Source: Cellvibrionales bacterium UBA5860 | GTDB taxonomy: Bacteria > Pseudomonadota > Gammaproteobacteria > Pseudomonadales > Porticoccaceae | Direction: 5' to 3' | Length of the DNA stretch: 22,993 nucleotides | Assembly (NCBI GenBank): GCA_002431545.1 | Contig: DJFY01000013.1 | Location: 20,229-43,221, forward strand | Part shown: piece by piece, positions 8,648 to 16,743 of the stretch | Layout: each line of letters starts with the position of its first letter | Numbering within the stretch: the stretch's first letter is position 1 | The notes under the pieces: model-generated | Database searches by the model: none | The model's input: only the letters and a program-made list of their open reading frames with translations | What the model was told of the DNA's origin: nothing | Made by a program: the position numbers and the translations under genes

Positions 8648-9063
8648 GATTCACCTCCCGACACCGGTCGAAATTTAGGCAGCGTGATATCTTCGGTCAC
8701 CGCGTCAAAGACCACTTCGACAGGCATATCAAGCACCAACGCCTCGGGTGTTTGCTCGACATCGACAATATTGGTCATCATTCTTGGGCCCTCATCGAGC
8801 TGAACTACCGCGATCGAGTAGGGTGCGTCGATCCATTTCGGTAACCGGTGGTTAATCACATAGCTGTACAACACACCTCTGCCACTGGCTTCGACGATAC
8901 CGACATCACGCGAAGCGCATTCGGGGCAAAATGGCCGTGGCGGGAAATAAATATGTGAGCATACAGAACATTGTTGCAGCAATAATTTGCCTGCCTTGGT
9001 GCCCTCCCAGAAATGCAGTGTTTCAGGCGTCGGCCTGGGTAATGTTTTCGGATTGACGGTCAC
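8644..9063 (-). CDS. DUF35 zinc-ribbon/OB-fold acyl-CoA binding protein
   Basis: The product is 139 residues, starting at GTG 9063 (VTVNPKTLPRPTPETLHFW). This start has AGGAG eight bases upstream and begins at the family's N-terminal helix; an ATG farther out at 9168 adds 35 residues unlike the family. A rubredoxin-like zinc ribbon is formed by Cys32, Cys35, Cys46 and Cys49 (QQCSVC and CPEC), followed by an OB fold (GVLYSYVINHRLP...APYSIAVVQLDEG). DUF35 proteins bind thiolases or thiolase-like aldolases, covering the CoA substrate and often being required for activity. The 4-base overlap with the downstream thiolase fits such a heteromer. Confidence 0.9.
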   Translation of the reverse strand: MTVNPKTLPRPTPETLHFWEGTKAGKLLLQQCSVCSHIYFPPRPFCPECASRDVGIVEASGRGVLYSYVINHRLPKWIDAPYSIAVVQLDEGPRMMTNIVDVEQTPEALVLDMPVEVVFDAVTEDITLPKFRPVSGGES

Positions 9064-9160
9064 GTGACCTGCTCCTGTTATTGAATGGAAGTGATTCGAT
9101 GATGCGGTATAACAACACTCACATGAATAAAAGCCGTTACCAGAAGGTATATATGCGCCT

Positions 9161-9199
9161 GTGCGCACCAGCTTCAGTGATATAGCGCACGTGCTGGTG
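9161..9199. promoter_or_regulatory. Inverted repeat in the divergent intergenic region (candidate operator)
   Basis: CACCAGC (9166-9172) and GCTGGTG (9193-9199) form a 7-bp inverted repeat. Two shorter palindromes are nested in or next to it: GTGCGCAC (9161-9168) and GCACGTGC (9187-9194). It sits between the DUF35/thiolase pair and the SDR gene, which are read in opposite directions, where a regulator of both would bind. No regulator gene is in the window, so this is inference from position and symmetry. Confidence 0.4.
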
Positions 9200-9356
9200 T
9201 ATATTTATTAATGAACGAGTTTACTGCATCGCCTAGACAAGTCCAGCGCGAAAGCCCGGCGTAACGGCAACAGGCTATTCTAGTAATGTGCTCTCAGAAC
9301 GTAATAATTTTCAACGCACACTTTCAATACAAAACCAACACCTCAAGGAGCGACTC

Positions 9357-10265
9357 ATGACTATCAGATACGACAATCGGGTTGCCGTGGTCACCGGCGC
9401 GGGCGCCGGCCTCGGTCGTAACCACGCGCTTTATCTTGCTTCACGCGGCGCCAGAGTCGTGGTCAACGATCTGGGTGGCGCTGTCGACGGCACGGGCGGC
9501 TCTACCGGCGCCGCAGAACAAGTAGTTCAGGAAATCAAGGCCTCCGGCGGCGAAGCGGTTGCCAATGCCGATTCCGTGGCGTCACCGGACGGGGCTGCGA
9601 AAATAATCCAGTCCGCCCTGGACCATTTCGGGGGCATCGATATCCTGATTAACAATGCAGGCAACCTCAGGGACAAATCCTTCTCAAAACTCGAACCTGC
9701 CGACTTCGATGCGGTTGTCGATGTCCATCTTTCCGGTTCCGCCTACTGCACTCTCGCCGCCTGGAATCATATGAAAGACGCGAACTACGGGCGGATCGTC
9801 ATGACCACCTCAGCGGCGGGCTTGTTCGGTAACTTCGGACAAGGCAACTATGCCGCAGCCAAGCTCGGCGTGGTTGGCCTGATGAACGCACTCAAGCACG
9901 AGGGGCTGAAATATAATATCAACGTTAACACTGTGGCACCGATGGCGCTGACGCGCATGACCGAAGACATTATGTCGGACAAAATCAAACCCCTGGTAAA
10001 ACCCGAGTATGTCACGCCGGTGGTCGCCTGGTTTTGCGCCGAGGAAAACACTGTTTCCGGCGATGTCGTCGAAGCTGGCGCCGGATACTATTCAAAAGTA
10101 CACATCGTCGAAGGCAAGGGCGTGGTGCTGGGTGGCGGCGAAGTGCCAACACCCGAACAAATTCAGGCCAACTACGACGCCATTGCCGATATGAGTGAGG
10201 CGCAACCTTACAATTCTGCCAACGACGTCATGCGGCATATCTTCCGTTCAGTGAACCCGCGCTGA
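9357..10265 (+). CDS. SDR oxidoreductase, MFE-2 type (3R)-hydroxyacyl-CoA dehydrogenase-like
   Basis: The product is 302 residues from the ATG preceded by AAGGAG; an in-frame ATG at 9288 would add 23 unconserved residues. It is a short-chain dehydrogenase with the cofactor motif TGAGAGLG (13-20), NNAG (99-102) and catalytic Ser152, Tyr165 and Lys169. The long loop NDLGGAVDGTGGSTGAAEQV after beta-2 is the hallmark of the SDR domain of peroxisomal multifunctional enzyme type 2 and bacterial relatives, which oxidise 3-hydroxyacyl-CoA to 3-oxoacyl-CoA with NAD+. It is the only + strand gene of the catabolic block and converges with the enoyl-CoA hydratase gene. It would supply the substrate of the thiolase pair. 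Confidence 0.9.
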   Translation: MTIRYDNRVAVVTGAGAGLGRNHALYLASRGARVVVNDLGGAVDGTGGSTGAAEQVVQEIKASGGEAVANADSVASPDGAAKIIQSALDHFGGIDILINNAGNLRDKSFSKLEPADFDAVVDVHLSGSAYCTLAAWNHMKDANYGRIVMTTSAAGLFGNFGQGNYAAAKLGVVGLMNALKHEGLKYNINVNTVAPMALTRMTEDIMSDKIKPLVKPEYVTPVVAWFCAEENTVSGDVVEAGAGYYSKVHIVEGKGVVLGGGEVPTPEQIQANYDAIADMSEAQPYNSANDVMRHIFRSVNPR

Positions 10266-10318
10266 GTTGGCGCCACGCCTGAGCTAATTAGAGGCTGCCG
10301 CGCTTGCGCTGGATTCGA

Positions 10319-11101
10319 CTACCCTGTAAAGCGCGGCGGCCGCTTCTCGATAAACGCCGCCACACCTTCGCGGCCATCCTGGCCGCCCGCCAGGGTGGAG
10401 ATCGCGCGCGACTCCATTTCCATCTGCGATTCCAGACTCTCGGTCGCGCCGGCCAATATCAGACGCTTGGTTTCGCCATGCGCCACTAGCGAACCGCTAG
10501 CCAAAGCGCGCGCCATCTCCATCGCAGCGTCAATCACCTGGCCGTCCGGGACGACGCGATTGACCAGTCCCCAGTCCAGCGCTTCCCGCGCACTTAATAC
10601 GGTATTTAACAATGCCAGCTCTTTGGCCCTTCGCATACCCACCAGCCGGGACAGGTAAAAACTGGAGCTGCCATCCGGCGGCAAGCCTGCCTTGGTGTAG
10701 GCCATAGTGAACTTCGCGGACTCGGCTGCTATCGCCAGATCGGTGGTCAGCGCTAAGCTGAAACCACCGCCCGCCGCTGTCCCGTTGATCGCCGCGATCA
10801 CCGGTGGCGCCATGCGATTGAGCTTGGCAATCGCCGCGTGAAATATCGTGGTCACCAGATGCAGGTGCCTGGACACCTCATCGCCCTGCTGGTGAAAATC
10901 TTTAAGGCCGCCACCGACACAAAACATCGGCCCAGTGCCGGTCAATACAACAGCGCGAACCGCGGGGTCGTCGTCACATGCAATCGCGTAGTCCAGGAGT
11001 TCGCGCACCATGTCGTGAACAACCGGATTACCCTCTTCCGGCCGACACAGGGTGATCACACCGACTCCGTCTTCCACTGTCAATCGCATATGTTCTGTCA
11101 T
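10319..11101 (-). CDS. Enoyl-CoA hydratase/isomerase (crotonase family)
   Basis: This is a 260-residue crotonase-fold protein. The two oxyanion-hole segments are FCVGGGLKD (60-68) and GTAAGGGFSLAL (107-118). The two glutamates of classical enoyl-CoA hydratase (in GGGCELA and the following helix) are not kept. The second site reads GLPPDGSSSF, with Asp143, resembling delta3,delta2-enoyl-CoA isomerases and PaaG-like enzymes. Isomerase or ring-cleavage chemistry is therefore more likely than plain hydration, but this is inference from motifs. The start ATG follows GAGGA; a second ATG four codons in is possible. The gene lies 66 bases downstream of the transporter gene on the same strand and may share its transcript. 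Confidence 0.88.
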   Translation of the reverse strand: MTEHMRLTVEDGVGVITLCRPEEGNPVVHDMVRELLDYAIACDDDPAVRAVVLTGTGPMFCVGGGLKDFHQQGDEVSRHLHLVTTIFHAAIAKLNRMAPPVIAAINGTAAGGGFSLALTTDLAIAAESAKFTMAYTKAGLPPDGSSSFYLSRLVGMRRAKELALLNTVLSAREALDWGLVNRVVPDGQVIDAAMEMARALASGSLVAHGETKRLILAGATESLESQMEMESRAISTLAGGQDGREGVAAFIEKRPPRFTG

Positions 11102-11167
11102 TTTATTTTTCCTCGAAAAGTAAATTCAGGTCGCGGCACAGGTTCTGAGGCACGGCTCAAACAAACA

Positions 11168-11881
11168 TCACCAGTCCTTTTTCGATACGTCCCAGGCCCG
11201 TGCAGCGTAAATAAAGGGCGTATCGATAATGGCAATGAGCACCTTGAATATATACTTGGCCATGGCCAGTTGAATCGCCGTGGCCAAGTCCACCACGCCC
11301 CACCAGACCACCAAACCATAAATTGCGGTGTCGACCAATTGCGACAACATGGTCGAAACGTTATTTCGCAACCACAGATGGCGACCTTCGGTTTTCTGTT
11401 TGATCGCGTGAAACAACCAAACGTCTAAGCGCTGGCTGATCAGGTACGCAAGTAACGATCCCAATACAAACCGGGGTGTAAAATCGAACAGCGTAGCCAT
11501 GGCCCCGTGAATATCCCGGGCAAAATCAGCGGTATTTACGCGGGTTGACGGGGCAAACTCCAGGCTGAGAGAAATCATCAGAATAATGATCAAGCTGACG
11601 GCAAAGCCTAGCATCACCGCGCGGTTAGCCTCTCGCTTACCGTATCGCTCACTGAGGAGATCTGTCGAAAAATAGATGCCGGAGTAGAGGATAACGCCTA
11701 CACTTGTTTGCATGCCGAGTACTTCGGTCAGCTTCGGACCTTGCAGATTTGCCAACAGCAGACTAAGGACAACGCTGGCATAAAGGCCCTGCCGGCCAAA
11801 AATACGAAACAAAAAGATGGCCGCAGACAAATCGACACACAGCGTCAACAGCCAGAGAAGCGTATGTTGGTCGTAAGTCAT
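11168..11881 (-). CDS. yhhQ: Queuosine-precursor transporter (YhhQ/VUT family, DUF165)
   Basis: This is a 237-residue inner-membrane protein with about six hydrophobic segments. Family signatures are clear: TDLLSERYGKREANRAVMLG in the first half and RNNVSTMLSQLVDTAIYG in the second, followed by the AKYIFKVLIAIIDTPFIY helix. YhhQ-type proteins import preQ0/preQ1 for queuosine tRNA modification. No strong Shine-Dalgarno sequence precedes the ATG, and no preQ1 riboswitch is evident upstream. Its place inside a catabolic block, just upstream of an enoyl-CoA hydratase gene, is unusual and says nothing obvious about function. The symbol refers to the family; direct orthology to E. coli yhhQ is not proven. 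Confidence 0.85.
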   Translation of the reverse strand: MTYDQHTLLWLLTLCVDLSAAIFLFRIFGRQGLYASVVLSLLLANLQGPKLTEVLGMQTSVGVILYSGIYFSTDLLSERYGKREANRAVMLGFAVSLIIILMISLSLEFAPSTRVNTADFARDIHGAMATLFDFTPRFVLGSLLAYLISQRLDVWLFHAIKQKTEGRHLWLRNNVSTMLSQLVDTAIYGLVVWWGVVDLATAIQLAMAKYIFKVLIAIIDTPFIYAARAWDVSKKDW

Positions 11882-12001
11882 TACCGTTGGTCAACGGCGC
11901 ATAAAACAAGAAAAGCTACGCAGGGGGTCGTGACCCGCCCATCGCTACCAGACGAGTCACCGATAAATTCCGGCACTTTCTCAGCTAACTGACGGTACGG
12001 C

Positions 12002-13114
12002 TTAGTGAACGGCTTCCAGGTTGTATAGCGCAGCGACGTTGTCGTGCAACAACATGTCCTGCTGCTCCTGCGGTAGCGGAGCCACGTATTTTTCGAGAAG
12101 CTCCTGCGACCAGGGCCAGGTCGAATCGCTGTGCGGAAAATCATTCGCCCACATTATCCTGCGCGGATTCATCGCGTTCATCATGGTGAAAGCGACGATG
12201 TCATCCTGAAAGGTCAGGTAGATGTTTTCCAGGAAATATTCGCTGGGCATTTTATCCAGCTCGACACCGCGCAGACGGAAGCGATGGCGCTGGTAGGTAT
12301 GATCCAGGCGGTAGACGAAATGCGGGACCCATCCAGCGTCTGCCTCTACGCAAACTATTTTCAACTGCGGGTTGCGCATGAAGACACCTGAATTGACAAA
12401 CATGCTCATGATGTCCTGATTCGCACGAATAATGGCGTATCCGGAGTTAATGCTGGTACCGCGAAACTGCAGGGATTTCATTTCGCCCGAAGTGAGGATA
12501 TGGAAACTCAGCGGCAACTCGAGGTCGATCGCCGCCTGCCAGAAGGCGTCAAACATCTCGTGGTCATAGTCGACATCGGGAATCGCCGGCTTACCGGGGA
12601 GCATCGCACCCTTCAAGCCAAGCGCCTTTATTTTGCGCAGGTCTTCGATGCCTTCATCAATACTGCGAATGGGCGTCTGGCCCAGGCCAATAAGTCGCTC
12701 CGGAGCGTGATCACAGAATTCGGCAATCCACAAGTTGTAGGCATCCATGCAAGCCTTTTTGTAGTCGTGATCGGAAAGGTTACAAATTTCCATGCCCACC
12801 GAAGGATAAATCACTTCGGCGGCGATGCCGTCCTTGTCCTGATCCGTTAAACGAGCCTCTGGATCCCAACCACCCCTGTGCAACTCCTCCACCCTCGCGC
12901 CCTTGGTCGATAGTTCTTCGGGCGGCTTGCCCGCCGCCGAAATCAAGCTAAGGGGAATGGCTTTTTTAATGCCCTTGATTTCAAATATATCACCACGGAC
13001 GGGATCATTGACGACGTGCGGTGCGACATCCTGATACTTTTTGTCGATGCGGGCAGTGAACGTATCGGGCGGCTCACAAACGTGAGAATCGGCAGAAATA
13101 ATCGGTTTGAACAT
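12002..13114 (-). CDS. Amidohydrolase family 2 metal-dependent hydrolase/decarboxylase-like protein
   Basis: This is a 370-residue TIM-barrel amidohydrolase of the ACMSD-like branch. The N terminus has ISADSHVCEP, the variant DSHxxE metal motif (Asp9, His11, Glu14). His205 in LPLSFHILTSG and Asp325/His328 in MWANDFPHSD are the other expected metal or catalytic residues, and Glu258 is in VCVEADAGW. Relatives are hydrolases or non-oxidative decarboxylases acting on cyclic acids and are frequent in aromatic, terpene and steroid degradation regions. The start is supported by CAGGAG seven bases upstream. It lies 120 bases upstream of the transporter gene and about 200 bases downstream of the first DUF1329 gene. 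The reaction is unknown. Confidence 0.88.
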   Translation of the reverse strand: MFKPIISADSHVCEPPDTFTARIDKKYQDVAPHVVNDPVRGDIFEIKGIKKAIPLSLISAAGKPPEELSTKGARVEELHRGGWDPEARLTDQDKDGIAAEVIYPSVGMEICNLSDHDYKKACMDAYNLWIAEFCDHAPERLIGLGQTPIRSIDEGIEDLRKIKALGLKGAMLPGKPAIPDVDYDHEMFDAFWQAAIDLELPLSFHILTSGEMKSLQFRGTSINSGYAIIRANQDIMSMFVNSGVFMRNPQLKIVCVEADAGWVPHFVYRLDHTYQRHRFRLRGVELDKMPSEYFLENIYLTFQDDIVAFTMMNAMNPRRIMWANDFPHSDSTWPWSQELLEKYVAPLPQEQQDMLLHDNVAALYNLEAVH

Positions 13115-13205
13115 AAGTATCTCCTGTCTGGGATTCGGAAAATCGCTGAATAATTTGTAATTCAGGAAAGCTTAGCCCAGAGCGGGACGACATGCCAAAC
13201 CCGTG

Positions 13206-13225
13206 CTTGCGCTTTGTCGCGCAAG
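13206..13225. repeat. 7-bp inverted repeat in intergenic region
   Basis: CTTGCGC and GCGCAAG form a perfect stem around a 6-base loop (TTTGTC), between the amidohydrolase start and the DUF1329 stop. No T tract follows on either strand, so it may be a processing structure or operator rather than a terminator. Confidence 0.35.
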
Positions 13226-13252
13226 AATTCAAAACGACTTGGCCAGAAAGCG

Positions 13253-13282
13253 AAAACCCCCGTCAAACACTTATAACAGGGG
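13253..13282 (-). terminator. Possible rho-independent terminator after the first DUF1329 gene
   Basis: Read on the minus strand, CCCCTGT pairs with ACGGGG (one G-U) around a 12-base loop and is followed by GTTTTC. It begins about 40 bases after the stop at 13321. The T tract is short, so this is moderate evidence. Confidence 0.5.
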
Positions 13283-13320
13283 CTCTCGAAAATTACCGGG
13301 CTCGCGGCCCAACTATAAGG

Positions 13321-14724
13321 CTAACGCACGCCGCGCCGACGCACCGCAGCCGGTGTAAACCAGGTATCAGGCGCTCTCCAGGTGAAGTCCGGCCCCTGCC
13401 CACTTTTGTCAATCATCAACGCCAGCATGCGATGGGCGTTAAAGTCATACTGTAGTTCCGCTACGCGATTCACATGCTGAATATCGTAATAGAAGATGTG
13501 GTGGTCTTCCCAGTGCCGCCAAAGCTCCATCCGTCGGTCGTAATTGTCAGCAAGCACAACTTCCCAGGAGTCTTCGTCCAGATAGTACACCCTCCTGCCG
13601 TAGTCGTGGTTGGTACCCTCTTTGAGAACAGAATCCAGGACCCAGACACGGTGTAGCTCGTAACGCGCGTAATCCTGATTAAACCTGCCGGCGTCGTTAA
13701 TCAGCTTATCCATCGTCGCATCTTTGGCAAACAGTTTGTAGGGATTGTAAGGCACATACATCTCCCGCCGACCGAGCAATTTCCAGGTAAACCGATCATT
13801 TGGCCCGTTAAAACCATAGCCCTGATCTGTCGTCGCCAGACCGTCGCCAGCGGTAATGGGGTTATCGTAAATGATCTGCGGCGCGCGTTTGACGCGACGT
13901 TGCCCGGGGCTATAAGCCCAGGCTTTGCGGAACTCCTTCGTGAAAGAAACCGGCTCCAAAGCCAGCACGACCTGGCCTGCAACTTTTGCAGGCGCAACCA
14001 ACACCTGGGAATACAAGATGTTGTTACCAGTCGCAGTTGCCCCTGGTTCATCATCGGCAATATCCGGGTCGCTCCACTTATTGTGGAAATTAACCTGCAG
14101 TATATTAGGCACAAAGTGTCCAGTAGTGGTCACCGCAGTGGTTGTTTCGCGAGCGTTGTACCATGGCGGACGCGGGCGTGTCGCCTGATTGATAATCGCT
14201 TGATCACCATTTTTCGCCAGGGGAAAAGCCCAGGCTTTTCTCATACCTTCTGCGCCAACCATACCCATGTTGACATCGACATGTATGACGTCACTCGTTC
14301 TACCCAGGTTTCTCAGGGCCGCCTCGTAGACATATTTAGGATAAACAACAGACCTCCTCGACGGGTAGATATTCATGACGTAGTCGGGATAGGTCTGGAA
14401 CATTTTTTTCTGGCCTTCCGACAACTTGTCCGCGTAGTCCTGGTAATTTTGCGCAGTGATAGTGAACAATGCTTTATCATCCCGAAAAGGGTCCGGATGG
14501 AACCCACCTGGGACAAAATCGGCCGGAGGTTTTATCGGTTCATTTTTCCAGGCCGGAATTGTTCCATCAGCATTCCCGGCTCGAATGGCCCCCGAAGGTG
14601 TGAACTGCCCCGCTTCCAACCCGATATCTTTTCCTTTGGACGAAGCTGCGGCGGCACCCGCACTAAAACCATAAACAGCGAAATACAAGATCGTGCAGCA
14701 CAACATGCGTATAACAGTGAGCAT
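13321..14724 (-). CDS. DUF1329 exported protein, copy A
   Basis: This is a 467-residue protein with a signal peptide at about residues 1-26 (hydrophobic ILYFAVYGFSAGAAAA). The mature part starts with the DUF1329 hallmark LTPAGAIRAGN-like segment (FTPSGAIRAGNADGTIPAWK) and continues with the conserved PGQRRVKRAPQIIYDNP, GFNGPNDRF, MYVPYNPYKL and DYGRRVYYLDEDSW motifs to the C-terminal APDTWFTPAAVRR. DUF1329 proteins are LolB-like beta-rich outer-envelope proteins, often beside DUF1302 and RND genes in hydrophobic-compound degraders; their biochemical role is not established. AGGAGGG precedes the start. It is a paralogue of the neighbouring copy B, very similar along its whole length. Confidence 0.9.
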   Translation of the reverse strand: MLTVIRMLCCTILYFAVYGFSAGAAAASSKGKDIGLEAGQFTPSGAIRAGNADGTIPAWKNEPIKPPADFVPGGFHPDPFRDDKALFTITAQNYQDYADKLSEGQKKMFQTYPDYVMNIYPSRRSVVYPKYVYEAALRNLGRTSDVIHVDVNMGMVGAEGMRKAWAFPLAKNGDQAIINQATRPRPPWYNARETTTAVTTTGHFVPNILQVNFHNKWSDPDIADDEPGATATGNNILYSQVLVAPAKVAGQVVLALEPVSFTKEFRKAWAYSPGQRRVKRAPQIIYDNPITAGDGLATTDQGYGFNGPNDRFTWKLLGRREMYVPYNPYKLFAKDATMDKLINDAGRFNQDYARYELHRVWVLDSVLKEGTNHDYGRRVYYLDEDSWEVVLADNYDRRMELWRHWEDHHIFYYDIQHVNRVAELQYDFNAHRMLALMIDKSGQGPDFTWRAPDTWFTPAAVRRRGVR

Positions 14725-15116
14725 ATCGCTACCCTCCTCTCAACTTATTCTTGTTCAACCGCGTTAACTGAAGCTTGATGGTTACACCTGAAAGGCTGGA
14801 CATCCTGGCCACACTTCCGGTCGCAAGCCATTCATGAATAGGTACCTTGCCACCTCATATTAAATAATTCAACGTTATATGATGAATTACTTTCGGTTAT
14901 CTTATGACCGATTGGTTCCGCTTTTACACGATCAATTAAGGTACTCGTTAGTACCAAAAATATGCGGGTTTCATACTGGAGGGCAGGACACGACTACAAG
15001 AATATCGCCGGCATGCGAAATAAAAAAAGCGAGGAGCAGTTCGCTCCTCGCCGTTCTTTTGTGCTGAAATCTCTCCGGGTTCAAGGGACCTCAACCCAGA
15101 GTGGTTGTAAAAGCGT
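14725..15116. other. Spacer between the two DUF1329 genes
   Basis: This 392-bp stretch holds the terminator of copy B at 15022-15051 and, nearer copy A, an AT-rich part around 14855-14960 that probably contains copy A's own promoter, although I cannot pick clear -35/-10 boxes. No credible gene is seen. Confidence 0.5.
15022..15051 (-). terminator. Strong rho-independent terminator after the second DUF1329 gene
   Basis: GCGAGGAGC (15029-15037) and GCTCCTCGC (15043-15051) form a perfect 9-bp stem with a 5-base loop. On the minus strand it is followed by seven T. It lies about 65 bases after the stop of copy B, so the two DUF1329 genes are probably transcribed separately. Confidence 0.85.
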
Positions 15117-16514
15117 TTATCTCACCCCGTTACGCCGCACTGAAGCCGGCGTAAAGTAGGTGTCCGGCGCACGCCAGGAAAAATCCGGCCCTTTTTCCTT
15201 GTCAAACATCAACGCAATCATACGGCCGGCATCCATATCGTACTGTACGTCTGTGATCGGGTGGAAAAAGCCTGTGTCGTAAAACACAACGTTGTGGGAT
15301 TCCCAGTAACGCCAGATGTCGCCCCGACGATCATAGCCATCCATCGCCGTTATCCACCAGGAATCTTCATCCAGATAAAAAGTCCTGCGGCCATAGTCGT
15401 GGTTGGTACCTTCCTTGAGTGTCGCATCGACCACCCACACCCGGTGCAGTTCGTATCGGGCATAGTCCTGGTTCAGCCTGCCTTCGGGCGTGATCACTTT
15501 CTCCGGCGTGGCCTCTTTGGCCCACAGCTTGTAGGCATTGTAGGGCACGTACATCTCCTTGCGTCCCACCAACTTGTAGGAGAAGCGGTCATTGGGGCCA
15601 TTAAAGCCAAACTTCTGATCAGTAGTGGCCAGACCATCACTGGCAGTCAATGGGTTATCGTAGACAATCTGTGGCGCCCGCTTGACCCGACGCTGGCCGG
15701 GACTGTAGGCCCAGGCCCGACGAAACACTTTGGTAAAGGTCGCCGGATCGATCGCAAGAACCACTTGACCCGCCAGCTTTGGCGGGGCGGTCAGGGTCTG
15801 GTAATACATCAGCGAGGGTGCTTCCGGATCAAAGGCTTCGTCCGGAATTTCCGGGTCGCTCCACTTCTGGTGCTGCTGGACATTCAGGCGGTTGACGACA
15901 TAATCGCCGGTGCTGGTGATGGCCAGGGTAGTTTCCCAGGATTCCATCCAGGGATTAATAGGCTTGGTCGCCTGGTTCATCCAGGCTTCGTCGCCATTCT
16001 TGGGCATCGGAAAGGCCCAGGATTTGCGCGCGCCCGTGAAACCAACAATCCCCATATTGATATCGGCGTGAACCAGCTCGGACCGATCCAGGTTTTTCAA
16101 AGCCGCCTCATAAATAAAGGGCTTGTAAACCACCGAGCGCCGGGTCGGATAGATATTCATCTTGAAGTCGGGATAGGTCTGGAACATCTGTTTTTGACCT
16201 GCCGACAGCTTATCCGCGTGCTCCTGATAGTTCTGCGCAGTAATAGTGAACAAGACCTTGTCACCGGCAAAAGGATCCGGGTGGAAGGAGCCCGGCGTAA
16301 AGCCTGCCGGTGGCTTGATCGGTTCGTTTTTCCAAGCTGGGATCGTGCCTTCGGTATTGCCGGCCCGGATTGCACCTGCAGGCGTCAGCTCCGTACCCTC
16401 CAGGCCAATACGCGCTTTGTCCTGGGCCGAAACGCCCGCAAAAGCAATGCCCGCCGTCAACACGCCGGTCACAGCCAATGCGCTACTAAGGCTTTTGCAA
16501 TGTCTAAAAATCAT
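15117..16514 (-). CDS. DUF1329 exported protein, copy B
   Basis: The product is 465 residues from the ATG at 16514, which has GGGGAG nine bases upstream; the in-frame ATG at 16556 would put 14 extra residues before the signal peptide. The signal peptide (FRHCKSLSSALAVTGVLTAG) is cut near AFA or VSA. The mature protein repeats the family motifs: LTPAGAIRAGNTEGTIPAWK, PGQRRVKRAPQIVYDNP, GFNGPNDRF, MYVPYNAYKLW, DYGRRTFYLDEDSW and APDTYFTPASVRR. It is a tandem paralogue of copy A in the same orientation. It is the last clearly chromosomal-type gene before the cassette array and has a strong terminator. Its molecular function is not known; a role in handling hydrophobic substrates at the outer membrane is inference. 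Confidence 0.9.
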   Translation of the reverse strand: MIFRHCKSLSSALAVTGVLTAGIAFAGVSAQDKARIGLEGTELTPAGAIRAGNTEGTIPAWKNEPIKPPAGFTPGSFHPDPFAGDKVLFTITAQNYQEHADKLSAGQKQMFQTYPDFKMNIYPTRRSVVYKPFIYEAALKNLDRSELVHADINMGIVGFTGARKSWAFPMPKNGDEAWMNQATKPINPWMESWETTLAITSTGDYVVNRLNVQQHQKWSDPEIPDEAFDPEAPSLMYYQTLTAPPKLAGQVVLAIDPATFTKVFRRAWAYSPGQRRVKRAPQIVYDNPLTASDGLATTDQKFGFNGPNDRFSYKLVGRKEMYVPYNAYKLWAKEATPEKVITPEGRLNQDYARYELHRVWVVDATLKEGTNHDYGRRTFYLDEDSWWITAMDGYDRRGDIWRYWESHNVVFYDTGFFHPITDVQYDMDAGRMIALMFDKEKGPDFSWRAPDTYFTPASVRRNGVR

Positions 16515-16698
16515 ATGTATCTCCCCGAATATCAATACAGCTAATATCCATCTCATAGCAAGCAGATGAAAGCGAACAAACTAATGCTGCTTAAATCCAC
16601 CCCCCTTCAAGCCGTCATTACATAATCTTAAAGAATACACGGCATGCACTTATGATATGTATTGGGTTTTTAAGTTCAATAACGTGATCATCTGGTGT
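16515..16698. other. Upstream region of DUF1329 copy B
   Basis: This stretch lies between the DUF1329 start and the first recognisable cassette remnant. It is AT-rich around 16615-16690 and presumably carries the DUF1329 promoter, but I see no convincing promoter boxes, gene or repeat. Confidence 0.45.
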
Positions 16699-16743
16699 TC
16701 ATAACGCTGGAGTCGGCGGTTGAAGACCGCCCGTAGATACACC
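16699..16743 (-). repeat. Degenerate attC remnant at the distal array end
   Basis: TCATAAC (16699-16705) resembles an attC outer box and is followed by a perfect hairpin, GGCGGT/ACCGCC with a 5-base loop (16715-16731). No matching GTTRRRY box is seen, so this looks like a shortened or decayed attC merged with the SDR remnant. Confidence 0.35.

Noticed and set aside
7505..9063. Naming the thiolase/DUF35 pair as the steroid aldolase Ltp2-ChsH2
   Set aside because: The thiolase keeps a complete Cys-His-Cys triad and the DUF35 protein has no fused hydratase domain, so a plain thiolase complex is at least as likely.
10266..10318. Bidirectional terminator between the convergent SDR and enoyl-CoA hydratase genes
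   Set aside because: I see no stem with a T tract in this 53-base gap.
11882..12001. preQ1 riboswitch before the queuosine-precursor transporter gene
   Set aside because: The short leader has only a GGGTC/GACCC palindrome with a 2-base gap and no preQ1 aptamer consensus.
13900..14778. Long + strand open frame opposite DUF1329 copy A
   Set aside because: The same shadow effect in a GC-biased gene; no domain-like sequence.
15261..16544. Long + strand open frame (427 codons) opposite DUF1329 copy B
   Set aside because: It mirrors the codon pattern of the real gene, has no ribosome binding site and encodes no recognisable protein, whereas the minus strand gives a full DUF1329 protein.
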